Origin: Rhodovibrio salinarum DSM 9154
Lineage (GTDB): Bacteria; Pseudomonadota; Alphaproteobacteria; Kiloniellales; Rhodovibrionaceae
Reading direction: 5' to 3'
Length of the DNA stretch: 64,000 nt
Assembly (NCBI RefSeq): GCF_000515255.1
Contig: NZ_KI911559.1
Coordinates: 4,095,347-4,159,346, forward strand
Positions within the stretch are counted from its first letter, which is position 1, and each line of letters opens with the position of its first letter. Made by a program: the position numbers and the translations under genes. The notes beneath the pieces were generated by a model that worked only from the letters and a program-made list of their open reading frames with translations, was not told the origin of the DNA and made no database searches. Positions 54,467-63,194 of the stretch are shown here, in pieces.

Positions 54467-56734
54467 TTGTTCGCACGTCCGTACACCAAAACGCCCGCAG
54501 CCTCGAACGGGAGAGCCATCAGCCGCCAGACGCGGCCACACGCCAGCGTGTTGGCGCTACTGGCAGTCGCCGCCGCGTGGCTGGCCTGCGCGGCACCAGT
54601 CGCAGCCGCCAGCAGCGATTGGGCCAACAACGAACAAGGCCGCGTGCGCCTGATCTCGGCCAGCCAGGGAACCGGTGGCCAGAGCGACCTCCGGCTCGGC
54701 CTGCAGTTCAACATGGCCAAGGGGTGGAAGATCTACTGGCGCTCTCCGGGGGAAGCCGGCTACCCGCCGCAGGTCGACTGGAGCGGTTCGGAGAATCTCG
54801 CCGATGCCGAAATCCGCTGGCCGGTGCCGCACCGCTTTCAACTGTTCGGGCTGCAGACCTTCGGCTACGGCGGGGAGGTCGTGCTGCCGGTCGACGCGGT
54901 CGCCAAGGACCCTGCCAAGCCGGTGCGGGTGCACGCCAAGCTCGACTACCTGACCTGCGCGGAAATCTGCGTCCCGCGTAAGGCAACGCTGGCGATGACG
55001 CTGCCCGCAGACACCGGCGGTCCCAGCCAGCAAGCGCACCTGATCGACCGATTCCGATCCCAGGTGCCGGGAGAAGGGGCGGCCGCCGGCCTCGCGCTCA
55101 CCGCTGTCGACCTGGTGGCCGACAGCAAGCAACCCGTGCTCGAGCTGACGGCCAGCGCCCAACCGCCGTTCGAAGCGCCGGACGCGGTCGTCGAGGGACT
55201 GCCGGAGACCAAGTTCGCCAAGCCGGAGGTGACGTTGACCGCAGACGGCCGGGACGCCGTGCTGCGGCTGACCGGGCAACGCGGCAAGCTGGCCGAAGGC
55301 ACGCTTGCCGGCAAAACGGTGACGATCACGCTGTTCGACGGCAATCGCGGGCTGGAGCGTGAGCTCACGCTGGGCGAGGAGATCGGCGCCGGTGCGCCCG
55401 GAGCGCCGGCCGCCTCGAACGGCGGCGGGCTCAGTTGGAGCGGCCCGGGGGTCAGCCCCACCGACTTCGTCGGCATCCTGGGGCTCGCGGTGCTGGGCGG
55501 GCTGGTTCTGAACCTGATGCCGTGCGTGCTGCCCGTGCTGTCGCTGAAGCTACTCAGCGTCGTCGGCCAGGGCGGCCGGGAGCGCCGGCACGTGCGCCAG
55601 TCCTTCCTCGCCTCCGCGGCAGGGATCGTCGCGTGCTTCCTGCTGCTGGCCGCGGGCGCGGCAGCGCTCAAGGCCGCCGGCATGGCGGTGGGCTGGGGCG
55701 TGCAGTTCCAGCAACCGCTGTTCCTGGTGGCGCTGACGCTGATCCTGACGCTGTTCGCCTGCAACCTGTTCGGCCTGTTCGAGGTACGCCTGCCCGGCCG
55801 CCTCAACGACGCGCTGGCGCGCGCCGGCAGCGGTGCGGGCGATCCCAGCCACCGCGAAGGACTGGCCGGCCATTTCGCCACCGGCATGTTCGCGACCCTG
55901 CTGGCGACCCCTTGTTCCGCTCCGTTCCTGGGCACGGCGATCGGCTTCGCGCTGTCGCGTGGGTTGCTGGAAATCCTGGCGATCTTCCTGGCACTCGGAA
56001 TCGGGTTAGCACTGCCCTACCTGGCGGTCGCCGCCGTCCCGTCGCTGGCGGCGAGCCTGCCGCGCCCCGGGCAGTGGATGGTCACGGTACGTCGTATCCT
56101 AGGCGTCGCGCTGGCGGGCACGGCCGTCTGGCTGCTGACCGTGCTGGCCGCGCAGGACGGACAGGTCACCGCACTGGTCGTCACTGGATTGATGATCGCC
56201 CTGGGCGGGCTGATCGCGCTGCGCCTGAAACTGGCCGGGACGCTGCGCAAGGCGGTCCCGGCCGGGGCGGCGATGCTGGCCCTGGCGGCTTTCGCCGCGC
56301 CCGTCGCCCTGCCTGGGTCCACGGATGCCGGCAACCGCGATAAGGCCGGCGCCGCGCAACAGGACAGTGCCGACTGGCGCCCGCTGGACGTGGCGGCGAT
56401 CGATCGAATGGTCGATGACGGCAAGGTGGTGTTCGTCGATGTGACCGCCGACTGGTGTATCACCTGCCAGGTCAACAAGAAGCTGGTGATCGATAGCGAT
56501 CGGGTGCAGCAACGCCTGAATCAGCCACAGGTCGTGCGCATGCGTGGCGACTGGACCGAGCCGTCCGACCGGATCGCCAACTATCTCGCCAGTTTCGGGC
56601 GGTACGGCATCCCATTCAATGCGGTCTATGGTCCGGGGGCACCGGACGGCCTCGTGCTGCCCGAATTGCTCAGCAAATCCGCGGTGATGGATGCGATCGC
56701 CCAGGCGAAGGACCAACAGACTGCCGCGCGCTGA
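54467..56734 (+). CDS. DsbD/ScsB-family thiol:disulfide transporter
   Basis: The 755-residue protein has a signal peptide (about 27-47) and a periplasmic ScsB-type N-terminal domain with Cys164 and Cys168 (LTCAEICVP). An eight-helix membrane domain (about 330-610) follows, with LMPCVLPVLSLKL and TPCSAPFLGT, then a C-terminal thioredoxin domain with DWCITCQVNKKL. It should pass electrons from cytoplasmic thioredoxin to periplasmic or secreted proteins. The TTG at 54467 is a weak start but places the signal peptide correctly. Downstream is a peroxiredoxin. Confidence 0.9.
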   Translation: MFARPYTKTPAASNGRAISRQTRPHASVLALLAVAAAWLACAAPVAAASSDWANNEQGRVRLISASQGTGGQSDLRLGLQFNMAKGWKIYWRSPGEAGYPPQVDWSGSENLADAEIRWPVPHRFQLFGLQTFGYGGEVVLPVDAVAKDPAKPVRVHAKLDYLTCAEICVPRKATLAMTLPADTGGPSQQAHLIDRFRSQVPGEGAAAGLALTAVDLVADSKQPVLELTASAQPPFEAPDAVVEGLPETKFAKPEVTLTADGRDAVLRLTGQRGKLAEGTLAGKTVTITLFDGNRGLERELTLGEEIGAGAPGAPAASNGGGLSWSGPGVSPTDFVGILGLAVLGGLVLNLMPCVLPVLSLKLLSVVGQGGRERRHVRQSFLASAAGIVACFLLLAAGAAALKAAGMAVGWGVQFQQPLFLVALTLILTLFACNLFGLFEVRLPGRLNDALARAGSGAGDPSHREGLAGHFATGMFATLLATPCSAPFLGTAIGFALSRGLLEILAIFLALGIGLALPYLAVAAVPSLAASLPRPGQWMVTVRRILGVALAGTAVWLLTVLAAQDGQVTALVVTGLMIALGGLIALRLKLAGTLRKAVPAGAAMLALAAFAAPVALPGSTDAGNRDKAGAAQQDSADWRPLDVAAIDRMVDDGKVVFVDVTADWCITCQVNKKLVIDSDRVQQRLNQPQVVRMRGDWTEPSDRIANYLASFGRYGIPFNAVYGPGAPDGLVLPELLSKSAVMDAIAQAKDQQTAAR

Positions 56735-56941
56735 ACGGCCGTGATGCCTGCGACTGTCCGCGACGGCCACGCCCCTATCCAAAAGACCGCCGGACCGACC
56801 TTTTCGTGGGTCCAGGGCTCTCCTATGTTAGCGCCAGATACCCGACCCTCCGGTGCGGTTTCTGGCGCATAGCCGCTGGCGACCCACCGACGACGGCCGC
56901 ACGCCGGCCGGAAAGCCATCGAAGCAAAGGGGATGAATGAG

Positions 56942-57424
56942 ATGATCAAAGTGGGTGACGAGCTTCCAGACGCGACCCTGCGTAAGCTGGGCCAGGACGG
57001 CATCGACGAGGTCACCGCGAAAGACTTCTTCAAGGGACGCAAGGTGGCGCTGATCGGCGTGCCCGGCGCCTACACCCCAACCTGCTCGAACGAGCACCTG
57101 CCGGGCTTTGTCGAGAAGGCCAAGCAATTCCACGACAAGGGCGTGGATGAGGTCGCCTGCATGTCGGTGAACGACCCCTTCGTCCTCAAGGCCTGGGGCG
57201 AGCATAGCAACGTCGGTGACAGCGTGACCCTGCTGTCGGACGGCAATGCGGAACTGACGCAGAAAATGGGCCTGGAATTCGACGGCAGTGGCGCCGGCCT
57301 CGGCACCCGGTGCAAGCGCTTCGCGATGCTGGTCGACAACGGCGTGGTCAAGGCTCTGAACGTCGAGGACAGCCCAGGCTCCGTCGAGGTCACCAACGCC
57401 GACAAACTGCTCGCGGAGCTGTAG
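56942..57424 (+). CDS. Peroxiredoxin of the Prx5 type
   Basis: The 160-residue protein starts MIKVGDELPDATLRKLG. It has the peroxidatic Cys48 in VPGAYTPTCSNEHLPGF (PxxxTxxC) and ends with SVEVTNADKLLAEL. It reduces peroxides with thiol partners. ATG 56942 is nine bases after AGGGG; ATG 56933 (three codons earlier) is immediately adjacent to it. A terminator-like hairpin lies about 95 bases downstream. Confidence 0.93.
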   Translation: MIKVGDELPDATLRKLGQDGIDEVTAKDFFKGRKVALIGVPGAYTPTCSNEHLPGFVEKAKQFHDKGVDEVACMSVNDPFVLKAWGEHSNVGDSVTLLSDGNAELTQKMGLEFDGSGAGLGTRCKRFAMLVDNGVVKALNVEDSPGSVEVTNADKLLAEL

Positions 57425-57929
57425 CCCCCACAGCGATTGATCGCCGGACGTCTGCTGGCCAGTTCCGCAGGCCAAGACGGATAAGGCCGGCAAATACGAC
57501 TGCGCGCAGCCTACCAACGCCCCTTGGTCCCCGAAGCTCCGCCGCTTGGCGATCCAGGGACCAAGGGGCGGTTACGTTTTAGGCACGCTGAATTTTTTGA
57601 TTGACCGCACGTCCCTCGGCTCTTGTTTGATGGTGCGCACAAGCAAGGCGTCGGGCCGCTTTTCTTATTCGACCTGATGATTTCTGCACCCTTGCGCGAT
57701 CACGGCGCCAAACATGAGTCTAGCGCTGAATCTCCCGTCGACCCGCCAAACGGTAAATAAATAATTAACAAAAATAACCCTGCATTCAAGGCAAGCCTTC
57801 GCTGTTCTTAACCTCTCTTTGACAATACTATTGCTAGTTGCTTTTTCAGCGCATTCACAGTACCGTCATTTCGTACTGAGTTGCTGGGAACCGGTGTCAG
57901 CTTGGCTGGCCGAGGAAGGGAGAGAGGCG
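57425..57929. other. Intergenic region after the peroxiredoxin gene
   Basis: The gap holds the long-stem hairpin at 57518-57570, an AT-rich segment (about 57740-57800) and a perfect TTGACA at 57819-57824. A -10 at a usual distance (about 57842) is only weakly matched. It should contain the promoter for the DUF2336 gene. Confidence 0.5.
57518..57570 (+). terminator. Long-stem hairpin after the peroxiredoxin gene
   Basis: CGCCCCTTGGTCCC (57518-57531) and GGGACCAAGGGGCG (57557-57570) form a perfect 14-base stem around a 25-base loop. It is followed by GTTACGTTTT. The large loop is unusual for a terminator; a small structured RNA is the other option. Confidence 0.5.
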
Positions 57930-59060
57930 GTGGCCGACAAGCCAGTCTCACCGCAGGAAGCGCGCAGGCTGCTTGCGCGGCATCTTGAAAATCTGCGAGA
58001 GGCCCCCGGGGCCGCCGCCCGAGCGCAGACAGCGCGCGATGTGGCCAGTGGGCTGAATTCGGGCCACCTGTCGGAGTCCGAAAGCCAGCTCGCGCTGAAC
58101 ATCCTGGAAATGCTGATCTACGACACGGCGACCGCGGTACGCGCGGCGGTTGCCTCCGAACTCGCGCACTCCCCCGCCCTTCCGGAGACCTGGGCGCGGG
58201 AACTGGCCTGCGACGTTTCCGAAGTCGCCGTGCCGGTGCTGCGGTACGCCCAGACCCTGTCGGACAACGACCTCATCGCGATCATCGAGTATGCCGAGGC
58301 TGAGAAGCTCCAGGTGATCAGCCAGCGCGACCAGGTCAGCCAGCGGGTCAGCGGAGCGCTGATCGAACAGGGCGACCAGGCCACGGTAACGCACCTACTG
58401 AACAACGACGGGGCCGAGATCGCCAAACGCTCGCTGGGCTGGGCGCTGTCGCGCTTCCGAAACAGCGAGGACGTGCATCGCGGACTGCTGAACCGGCAAC
58501 TGCCGCCCCGGGTCCTGGTGGCGCTCGTCAACTGTGCCAGCGAGGATCTGCGGCGCGAGTTGCTGCAACGTCAGGACCTCTCGGCGGCGGTGCGCGACAA
58601 TGTCATGGCGCTGGGCGAGGAAGCCGCGCTGCACGTCGTGCTCGCTGGCAAGGAAAGCGACGACCCCGCGGAGACCGTGAACACGCTGGTGCAAAGCGGC
58701 AAGCTGACCGACCGGCTGTTGCTGCGGGTGCTGCTGGAAGGCCAATTTACGCTGTTTGTGCACGGCCTGGCGGCGCGGGCCGGCGATGCTTACGAAGACG
58801 CGGCCCGCAAAATAGAAGCCGGCGATGCCTTTGCCCGCAGCGGCCTCTACCGCGAGGCCGGGATCGCCGAGCGTCTGTTCAATGCCTTTAACGCGGCCTG
58901 TTCGGCAGCCCAGCCTTATCTGAAAAGTGGCCGTGCGCTCGACGATGCCTTCCGGGCGAAGGCAATCAACAACATCCGCGCGAGCTATCCGGCCATCACT
59001 GGGGATTCCCTCGCAGCGGTCTTGAGCGGCCTGTCCAAGACCACCGCCAGCGCCTGGTAA
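57930..59060 (+). CDS. DUF2336-domain protein
   Basis: The helical protein (376 residues from GTG 57930) starts VADKPVSPQEARRLLARHLE. It contains the DUF2336 core: LARHLENLREAPGAAARA, VRAAVASELAHSPALPE and LSDNDLIAIIEYA. Nearly all segments look like HEAT-type alpha helices. The frame extends to 57819, but that upstream TTG is part of a TTGACA promoter-like hexamer, so the start with AGAGAGG just upstream is preferred (GTG 57894 is another option). Function unknown, common in Alphaproteobacteria. Confidence 0.82.
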   Translation: MADKPVSPQEARRLLARHLENLREAPGAAARAQTARDVASGLNSGHLSESESQLALNILEMLIYDTATAVRAAVASELAHSPALPETWARELACDVSEVAVPVLRYAQTLSDNDLIAIIEYAEAEKLQVISQRDQVSQRVSGALIEQGDQATVTHLLNNDGAEIAKRSLGWALSRFRNSEDVHRGLLNRQLPPRVLVALVNCASEDLRRELLQRQDLSAAVRDNVMALGEEAALHVVLAGKESDDPAETVNTLVQSGKLTDRLLLRVLLEGQFTLFVHGLAARAGDAYEDAARKIEAGDAFARSGLYREAGIAERLFNAFNAACSAAQPYLKSGRALDDAFRAKAINNIRASYPAITGDSLAAVLSGLSKTTASAW

Positions 59061-59093
59061 ACGACTTCAGAACATTGCAAATCCGCGTCGAGG

Positions 59094-59113
59094 CCCCTCC
59101 AGATAGGGGTTTT
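59094..59113 (+). terminator. Intrinsic terminator after the DUF2336 gene
   Basis: CCCCT (59094-59098) and AGGGG (59105-59109) form a perfect stem with a six-base loop, followed directly by TTTT. It is 34 bases past the DUF2336 stop. Confidence 0.55.
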
Positions 59114-59200
59114 CGGCGTGGACGTCGTTCTTGCCCGGCGCATAGCCCCATAATGCCGCGCGCAACGGTCCCGCCGCCACACGGCTGGGGTGTCGGGCGG

Positions 59201-59383
59201 CTAGTCGCTCTTGAACAGGCTCTCCGCCCCCTGCATGTAGGCGCGCTTGCGCTGGGCGACCTCGCGGACTTGGTCCAGTTCCCGTTCCAGCTTGCCGGCG
59301 TAGGCATCCAGTTCCTCGACCGACAAATCATTGAGCGGTCGCGGTTGATCCAGCCGGACGCTCGGCTCCTCGTCATCACGCAT
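59201..59383 (-). CDS. DUF1192-family small protein
   Basis: The 60-residue protein begins MRDDEEPSVRLDQPRPLNDL and continues with SVEELDAYAGKLERELDQV, the DUF1192 core, and a short charged helix. ATG 59383 has AGGAG seven bases upstream. The longer frame to 59632 is antisense to the quinone oxidoreductase. It diverges from that gene, as it does in many Alphaproteobacteria. Function unknown. Confidence 0.85.
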   Translation of the reverse strand: MRDDEEPSVRLDQPRPLNDLSVEELDAYAGKLERELDQVREVAQRKRAYMQGAESLFKSD

Positions 59384-59492
59384 GGCCTGTCTCCTGTCGT
59401 CTCGACCGCGCTGGCGCTTGCCCTCGGCGCGCGAGGATACTAGAGCGGTCGGCGCGAGGCGAGAGCCCTGCCGCACAGCCAGGAGAACGCTG

Positions 59493-60488
59493 ATGGCCGA
59501 CCTGCCGCAGACAATGACCGCGATCGAGATTCCGCAGTCCGGCGGTCCTGAGGTGCTAACCCCGACCGAACGCCCGGTGCCCACACCCGGCCACGACGAC
59601 GTGCTGATCCGCGTCGAGGCCGCGGGCGTCAACCGGCCCGATGTGATGCAGCGCCAGGGCGGCTACCCGCCGCCGGAGGGCGCCAGCGACATCCCTGGTC
59701 TGGAGATCGCGGGCGAAATCGCCGCGCTCGGCGCGAACGCGGGCGACTGGCAGATCGGCGACAAGGTGACGGCGCTCGTCACCGGCGGAGGCTACGCGCA
59801 GTACTGCACCGCGCCAGCCGCGCAATGCCTGCCCTGGCCGGCCGGCTTCGACGCCGTGCATGCCGCCGCGATCCCCGAGACATACTTCACCGTCTACTCC
59901 AACGTGTTCGACCGCGGCCAGCTGAAGGCCGGGGAATCGTTCCTGGTTCATGGCGGCTCAAGCGGGATCGGCACGACAGCGATCCAGTTGGCGCACGCGT
60001 TCGGGGCGCGCGTCTTCACGACCGCCGGCACGCCGAAGAAGTGCCGTGCCTGCACGGAGCTGGGGGCCGACCGGGCAATCAACTACCGCGAGGAAGACTT
60101 CGTCGAGGTCGTGAAGAGCCAGACGCAAGGCGGCGTCAACCTGATCCTGGACATGGTCGCCGGCGATTATATCCCGCGCGACATCAAGGCGCTGGCGCCG
60201 GAAGGCCGGCTTGTCTTCATCGCCTTCCTGGGCGGGCCGAAGGCGGAGGTCAACTTCGCCCCGGTCATGCTGAAACGCCTGACCATCACCGGTTCAACGC
60301 TGCGCGCACGGGAAGTCGCCTTCAAGGCCGACGTGGCGCGGAAACTGCACCGCCACGTCTGGCCCCTGCTGGAGCAGGGTCGCACCAAGGTGCTCGTCCA
60401 TCAGACCTTTCCGCTCGAAAAGGCGGGGGACGCCCATGCCCTGATGGAAAGCTCGACCCATATCGGCAAGATCGTACTCACAATGTGA
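59493..60488 (+). CDS. NAD(P)H quinone oxidoreductase (zeta-crystallin type)
   Basis: The 331-residue medium-chain reductase has MTAIEIPQSGGPEVL, VEAAGVNRPDVMQRQGGYPP, HGGSSGIGTTAIQLAHAFGA (nucleotide-binding fold) and ITGSTLRAREVAFK. No zinc ligands are present, as usual for quinone oxidoreductases. AGGAG lies eight bases upstream of ATG 59493. It reduces quinones or enones; exact substrate unknown. Confidence 0.93.
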   Translation: MADLPQTMTAIEIPQSGGPEVLTPTERPVPTPGHDDVLIRVEAAGVNRPDVMQRQGGYPPPEGASDIPGLEIAGEIAALGANAGDWQIGDKVTALVTGGGYAQYCTAPAAQCLPWPAGFDAVHAAAIPETYFTVYSNVFDRGQLKAGESFLVHGGSSGIGTTAIQLAHAFGARVFTTAGTPKKCRACTELGADRAINYREEDFVEVVKSQTQGGVNLILDMVAGDYIPRDIKALAPEGRLVFIAFLGGPKAEVNFAPVMLKRLTITGSTLRAREVAFKADVARKLHRHVWPLLEQGRTKVLVHQTFPLEKAGDAHALMESSTHIGKIVLTM

Positions 60489-60610
60489 GCGCGCGTGTCA
60501 GAACGATCACGGGTATCATGGCGATCCTGTGACCTGCCTTTTATCGCGCTTGGTGCATTCCCACCTCTTGAGTGCAGTGAAAGGCTAAGACACGAAGGAG
60601 AAGCGATACG

Positions 60611-60901
60611 ATGGCTGAAAGCAAGGACCAGTACAAAGAGCAGCTGAAAGCCAAGATCGACGAATGGAACGCGGAAATCGATAAGCTCCGCGACAAGGCC
60701 GATCAGGCAACGGCCCAGGCACGCGAGCAGTACGAAGAGCAGATCGATAAGCTGCGCAAGCAGCAGCAGCAGATGCAGGAGCAGCTCGACACCTTGCGTC
60801 GGTCGAGTGAAAGTGCCTGGAACGACGTGAAGAAGGGCATCGACAGCGCCTGGGACAACATGGACAAGGCGGTCAGGGATGCCTGGAGCCGTTTCCGCTA
60901 A
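60611..60901 (+). CDS. Small coiled-coil protein
   Basis: The 96-residue protein is almost wholly heptad-repeat helix (EQLKAKIDEWNAEIDKLRDK, QIDKLRKQQQQMQEQLDTL), with a Trp-rich amphipathic end (SAWNDVKKGIDSAWDNM). It resembles small stress-response coiled-coil proteins (sll1863-like); the link is tentative. GAAGGAGAA precedes the ATG. A hairpin follows at 60926. Confidence 0.75.
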   Translation: MAESKDQYKEQLKAKIDEWNAEIDKLRDKADQATAQAREQYEEQIDKLRKQQQQMQEQLDTLRRSSESAWNDVKKGIDSAWDNMDKAVRDAWSRFR

Positions 60902-60925
60902 GCGTTCGGCTAGGCTGTAAAATCA

Positions 60926-60965
60926 GCCACCGGCGACGGGATCGCAAATTCCCGCCGCCGGTGGC
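60926..60965 (+). terminator. GC-rich hairpin after the coiled-coil gene
   Basis: The arms 60926-60941 and 60950-60965 pair over 16 positions with one mismatch, around an eight-base loop. There is no run of T after it, so it may be a Rho-independent-like block or an RNA-stabilising structure. Confidence 0.45.
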
Positions 60966-61216
60966 GCGGATCGGCCTTTCTTGCGCGTCCGTTCGCCCTT
61001 ATATTTGCAACCGGTCACCCGGACATGCCGATGGTGCCGAAGTCGCTCGTGCTGGACGCACGGGCGCTTTTTGGCGTTGACGGCCGCTGAAGCGAGAGGC
61101 AACGGCCGCGCGCCGATCGGTTATCGGCCGCACCAAACCGCAAGATGCGCGCCTCTAAGGCGCTCGCGCGCGCTTGGCGTGCGGGATGCTATGGTCGCGC
61201 AAGGAGGACGAACGAA

Positions 61217-61843
61217 ATGGCTCAGCCGTTGATGCCCAAAGCCACCGCCGTGTGGTTGGTGGAAAACACCGCGCTTACCTTCGACCAGATCGCCCAGTTC
61301 TGCGGCCTGCACCCGCTGGAGGTGCAAGGCATCGCCGACGGCGAGGTCGCCACCGGCATCAAGGGCATGGACCCGATCGCCAACGCCGAGGTGACGCGCG
61401 AGGAGATCGAGCGCTGCCAGAAGAACCCCAGCGCCAAGCTGCAGCCCGCGAAAAGCGACTTGCCGAAACCGGTCTCGCGCACCAAGGGGCCGAAATACAC
61501 CCCAATCGCCAAGCGCCAGGACAAGCCGGACGGCATCGCCTGGATCCTGCGCAACCATCCTGAGGTGAAGGACGCGCAGATCTGCCGGCTGATCGGCACG
61601 ACCAAGAACACCATCCAGGCGATCCGCGACCGTACGCACTGGAACTCCCCCAACATCCGCCAGCGCGATCCCGTCCTGCTGGGTCTGTGCACGCAGTCCG
61701 AACTGAACGAAACGATCGAAACCGCGCGCCGCCAACAAGCCCGCAAGCCGGGCGAGAAACAGGACGCCACGGCCGAGACCGGCGCCGAGACGGCCGCGCA
61801 ACCGAACGACGACATCCCGGGAGGCGGCGGCGAGGACTACTGA
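61217..61843 (+). CDS. TrcR-type cell-cycle transcriptional regulator (DUF1013)
   Basis: The 208-residue protein begins MAQPLMPKATAVWLVENTAL and contains TFDQIAQFCGLHPLEVQGIA, GIKGMDPI, NHPEVKDAQICRLIGTTKNT and RDRTHW, all conserved in the alphaproteobacterial DUF1013/TrcR family. The two helix-turn-helix-like parts suggest DNA binding. AGGAGG precedes ATG 61217. The acidic C-terminus is variable. A strong terminator follows. Confidence 0.9.
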   Translation: MAQPLMPKATAVWLVENTALTFDQIAQFCGLHPLEVQGIADGEVATGIKGMDPIANAEVTREEIERCQKNPSAKLQPAKSDLPKPVSRTKGPKYTPIAKRQDKPDGIAWILRNHPEVKDAQICRLIGTTKNTIQAIRDRTHWNSPNIRQRDPVLLGLCTQSELNETIETARRQQARKPGEKQDATAETGAETAAQPNDDIPGGGGEDY

Positions 61844-61875
61844 GCCGCGCCCGCCACGGACGGTCGCCTGGAGCA

Positions 61876-61918
61876 CGAAAACGGCGCGATCCGATAGGGT
61901 CGCGCCGTTTTCGTATTG
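61876..61918 (+). terminator. Intrinsic terminator after the TrcR gene
   Basis: CGAAAACGGCGCGA (61876-61889) pairs perfectly with TCGCGCCGTTTTCG (61900-61913), and CC/GG pairs extend the stem to a GATA loop. TTTTC lies within the right arm and TATT follows. The A-rich left flank allows it to work for transcripts from either strand. Confidence 0.75.
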
Positions 61919-62023
61919 AAGGGCCTTCGGCGGGCGGCACGATCTTCAGCACCGCGCCCCATTGGCTCTACGGTCGTCCACCAAGCTCTTGTGCGCGCAA
62001 GCTCGGACAAGCGCAGCTTGTCG

Positions 62024-62806
62024 CTAAGCCTCCTCCGGCGGCGGAACCGTGTAGTTCAGCGCGAGCCGGCCGCCGTCGGGGTAGAGGCACTGGCCGGTCA
62101 TGTAGCTGGAATCTTCGCTCGCCAGGAACACCGCGACCTTGGCGACCTCATCCGGTTCGCCCAGCCGGCCCATCGGCGTTCGGGACATCAGGCCACGCCA
62201 TTTTTCCGGGTCGGCGTTCACTTGGCGCACCATATCCGTGCCGATCGACCCCGGCCCGATCGCGTTGGCGCGGATGCCGTGCGGCGCCAGTGCCAGGGAT
62301 TCCGCCTTGGTCAGTTGATTGATCCCACCCTTGGCCGTGACGTAGGGCGTGATCTGCGGAATCGCGAGCACCGCGTTGACCGAGGACATGTTGATCAGCG
62401 TGCCGCCGCCGCCCTGCGCCACCATCTGCTTGGCCGCCGCCTGGCCCAGCAGGAAAACGCCCTTCAGATTGACACGGATCACCCGGTCGAAGTCTTCCTC
62501 GGTCAACTCCAGAAACTCGCTGACCGCGACCAGGGCGGCGTTCGCAACGGCCGTGTCGACCCGGCCGTACAGCTCGACGGTCTTGGCGATCAGCGCATCC
62601 ACCGACGCCTTGTCGCCGGCGTCACAGTGGACATAAGCGGCCTCGCCGCCCGCCTGCCGGATCGCCTCGGCCGCCTGCTCGCCCTCTTGGTCCAGCACAT
62701 CGGCGAGCACGACCTTCGCGCCTTCCCGCGCGAACCGCTCGGCAATCGCCTGCCCGATCCCACGTGCGGCCCCGGTGATGACGGCGACTTTGTTCTCCAG
62801 GCGCAT
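62024..62806 (-). CDS. Short-chain dehydrogenase/reductase
   Basis: The 260-residue classical SDR has the cofactor motif TGAARGIG (11-18), NAALVAV (NAG-like), catalytic Ser141/Ser142, Tyr155 and Lys159 (YVTAK). It ends near MTGQCLYPDGG, typical of FabG/glucose-dehydrogenase-like enzymes. The substrate is unknown. It precedes nothing on the same strand within 200 bases. Confidence 0.9.
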   Translation of the reverse strand: MRLENKVAVITGAARGIGQAIAERFAREGAKVVLADVLDQEGEQAAEAIRQAGGEAAYVHCDAGDKASVDALIAKTVELYGRVDTAVANAALVAVSEFLELTEEDFDRVIRVNLKGVFLLGQAAAKQMVAQGGGGTLINMSSVNAVLAIPQITPYVTAKGGINQLTKAESLALAPHGIRANAIGPGSIGTDMVRQVNADPEKWRGLMSRTPMGRLGEPDEVAKVAVFLASEDSSYMTGQCLYPDGGRLALNYTVPPPEEA

Positions 62807-63012
62807 GACGTTGGCTCTCCCTCAGACTGATCGAACAGATACAGACGGCCGGCGTGACGGGAACACCGGATGACGGCTTGAGCATCTTGTCTGCCGAGGG
62901 CCGGAGCGTACACCCCTACGCGCGCCGCCCCAGCCAGCATCGAGACATCGGAAAGGCAGGGGCATGCGCGAAGACGTCATCATCCCTATGACCGCGCACA
63001 TCCCCCAGCTGT

Positions 63013-63192
63013 TCACGCCCCGCGCCAGGGACCCTGCGAGCGGTTATCCGGGACCTGGGACTGCAGGCTGTCCACCAGGCTCAGGCGGGCCGCCGCCTCG
63101 CGCTGGCGCGCCCAAGCGCGCAACAAGAGGCGCAACCCGACAAGCAGGCGGCGGGGACGGCCCGAGCGTTTTCGGCGACGGCGACGCGGCAT
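63013..63192 (-). CDS. Possible small basic protein directly after the CoA ligase
   Basis: A 59-codon frame starts at ATG 63192, two bases after the CoA-ligase stop. The product is strongly Arg/Leu-rich (MPRRRRRKRSGRPRR, then a helical LLVGLRLLLRAWARQREAA). It has no ribosome-binding site and would depend on coupling. It may be a genuine membrane-associating or nucleic-acid-binding peptide, or chance coding in GC-rich DNA. Confidence 0.3.
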   Translation of the reverse strand: MPRRRRRKRSGRPRRLLVGLRLLLRAWARQREAAARLSLVDSLQSQVPDNRSQGPWRGA

Positions 63193-63194
63193 GG

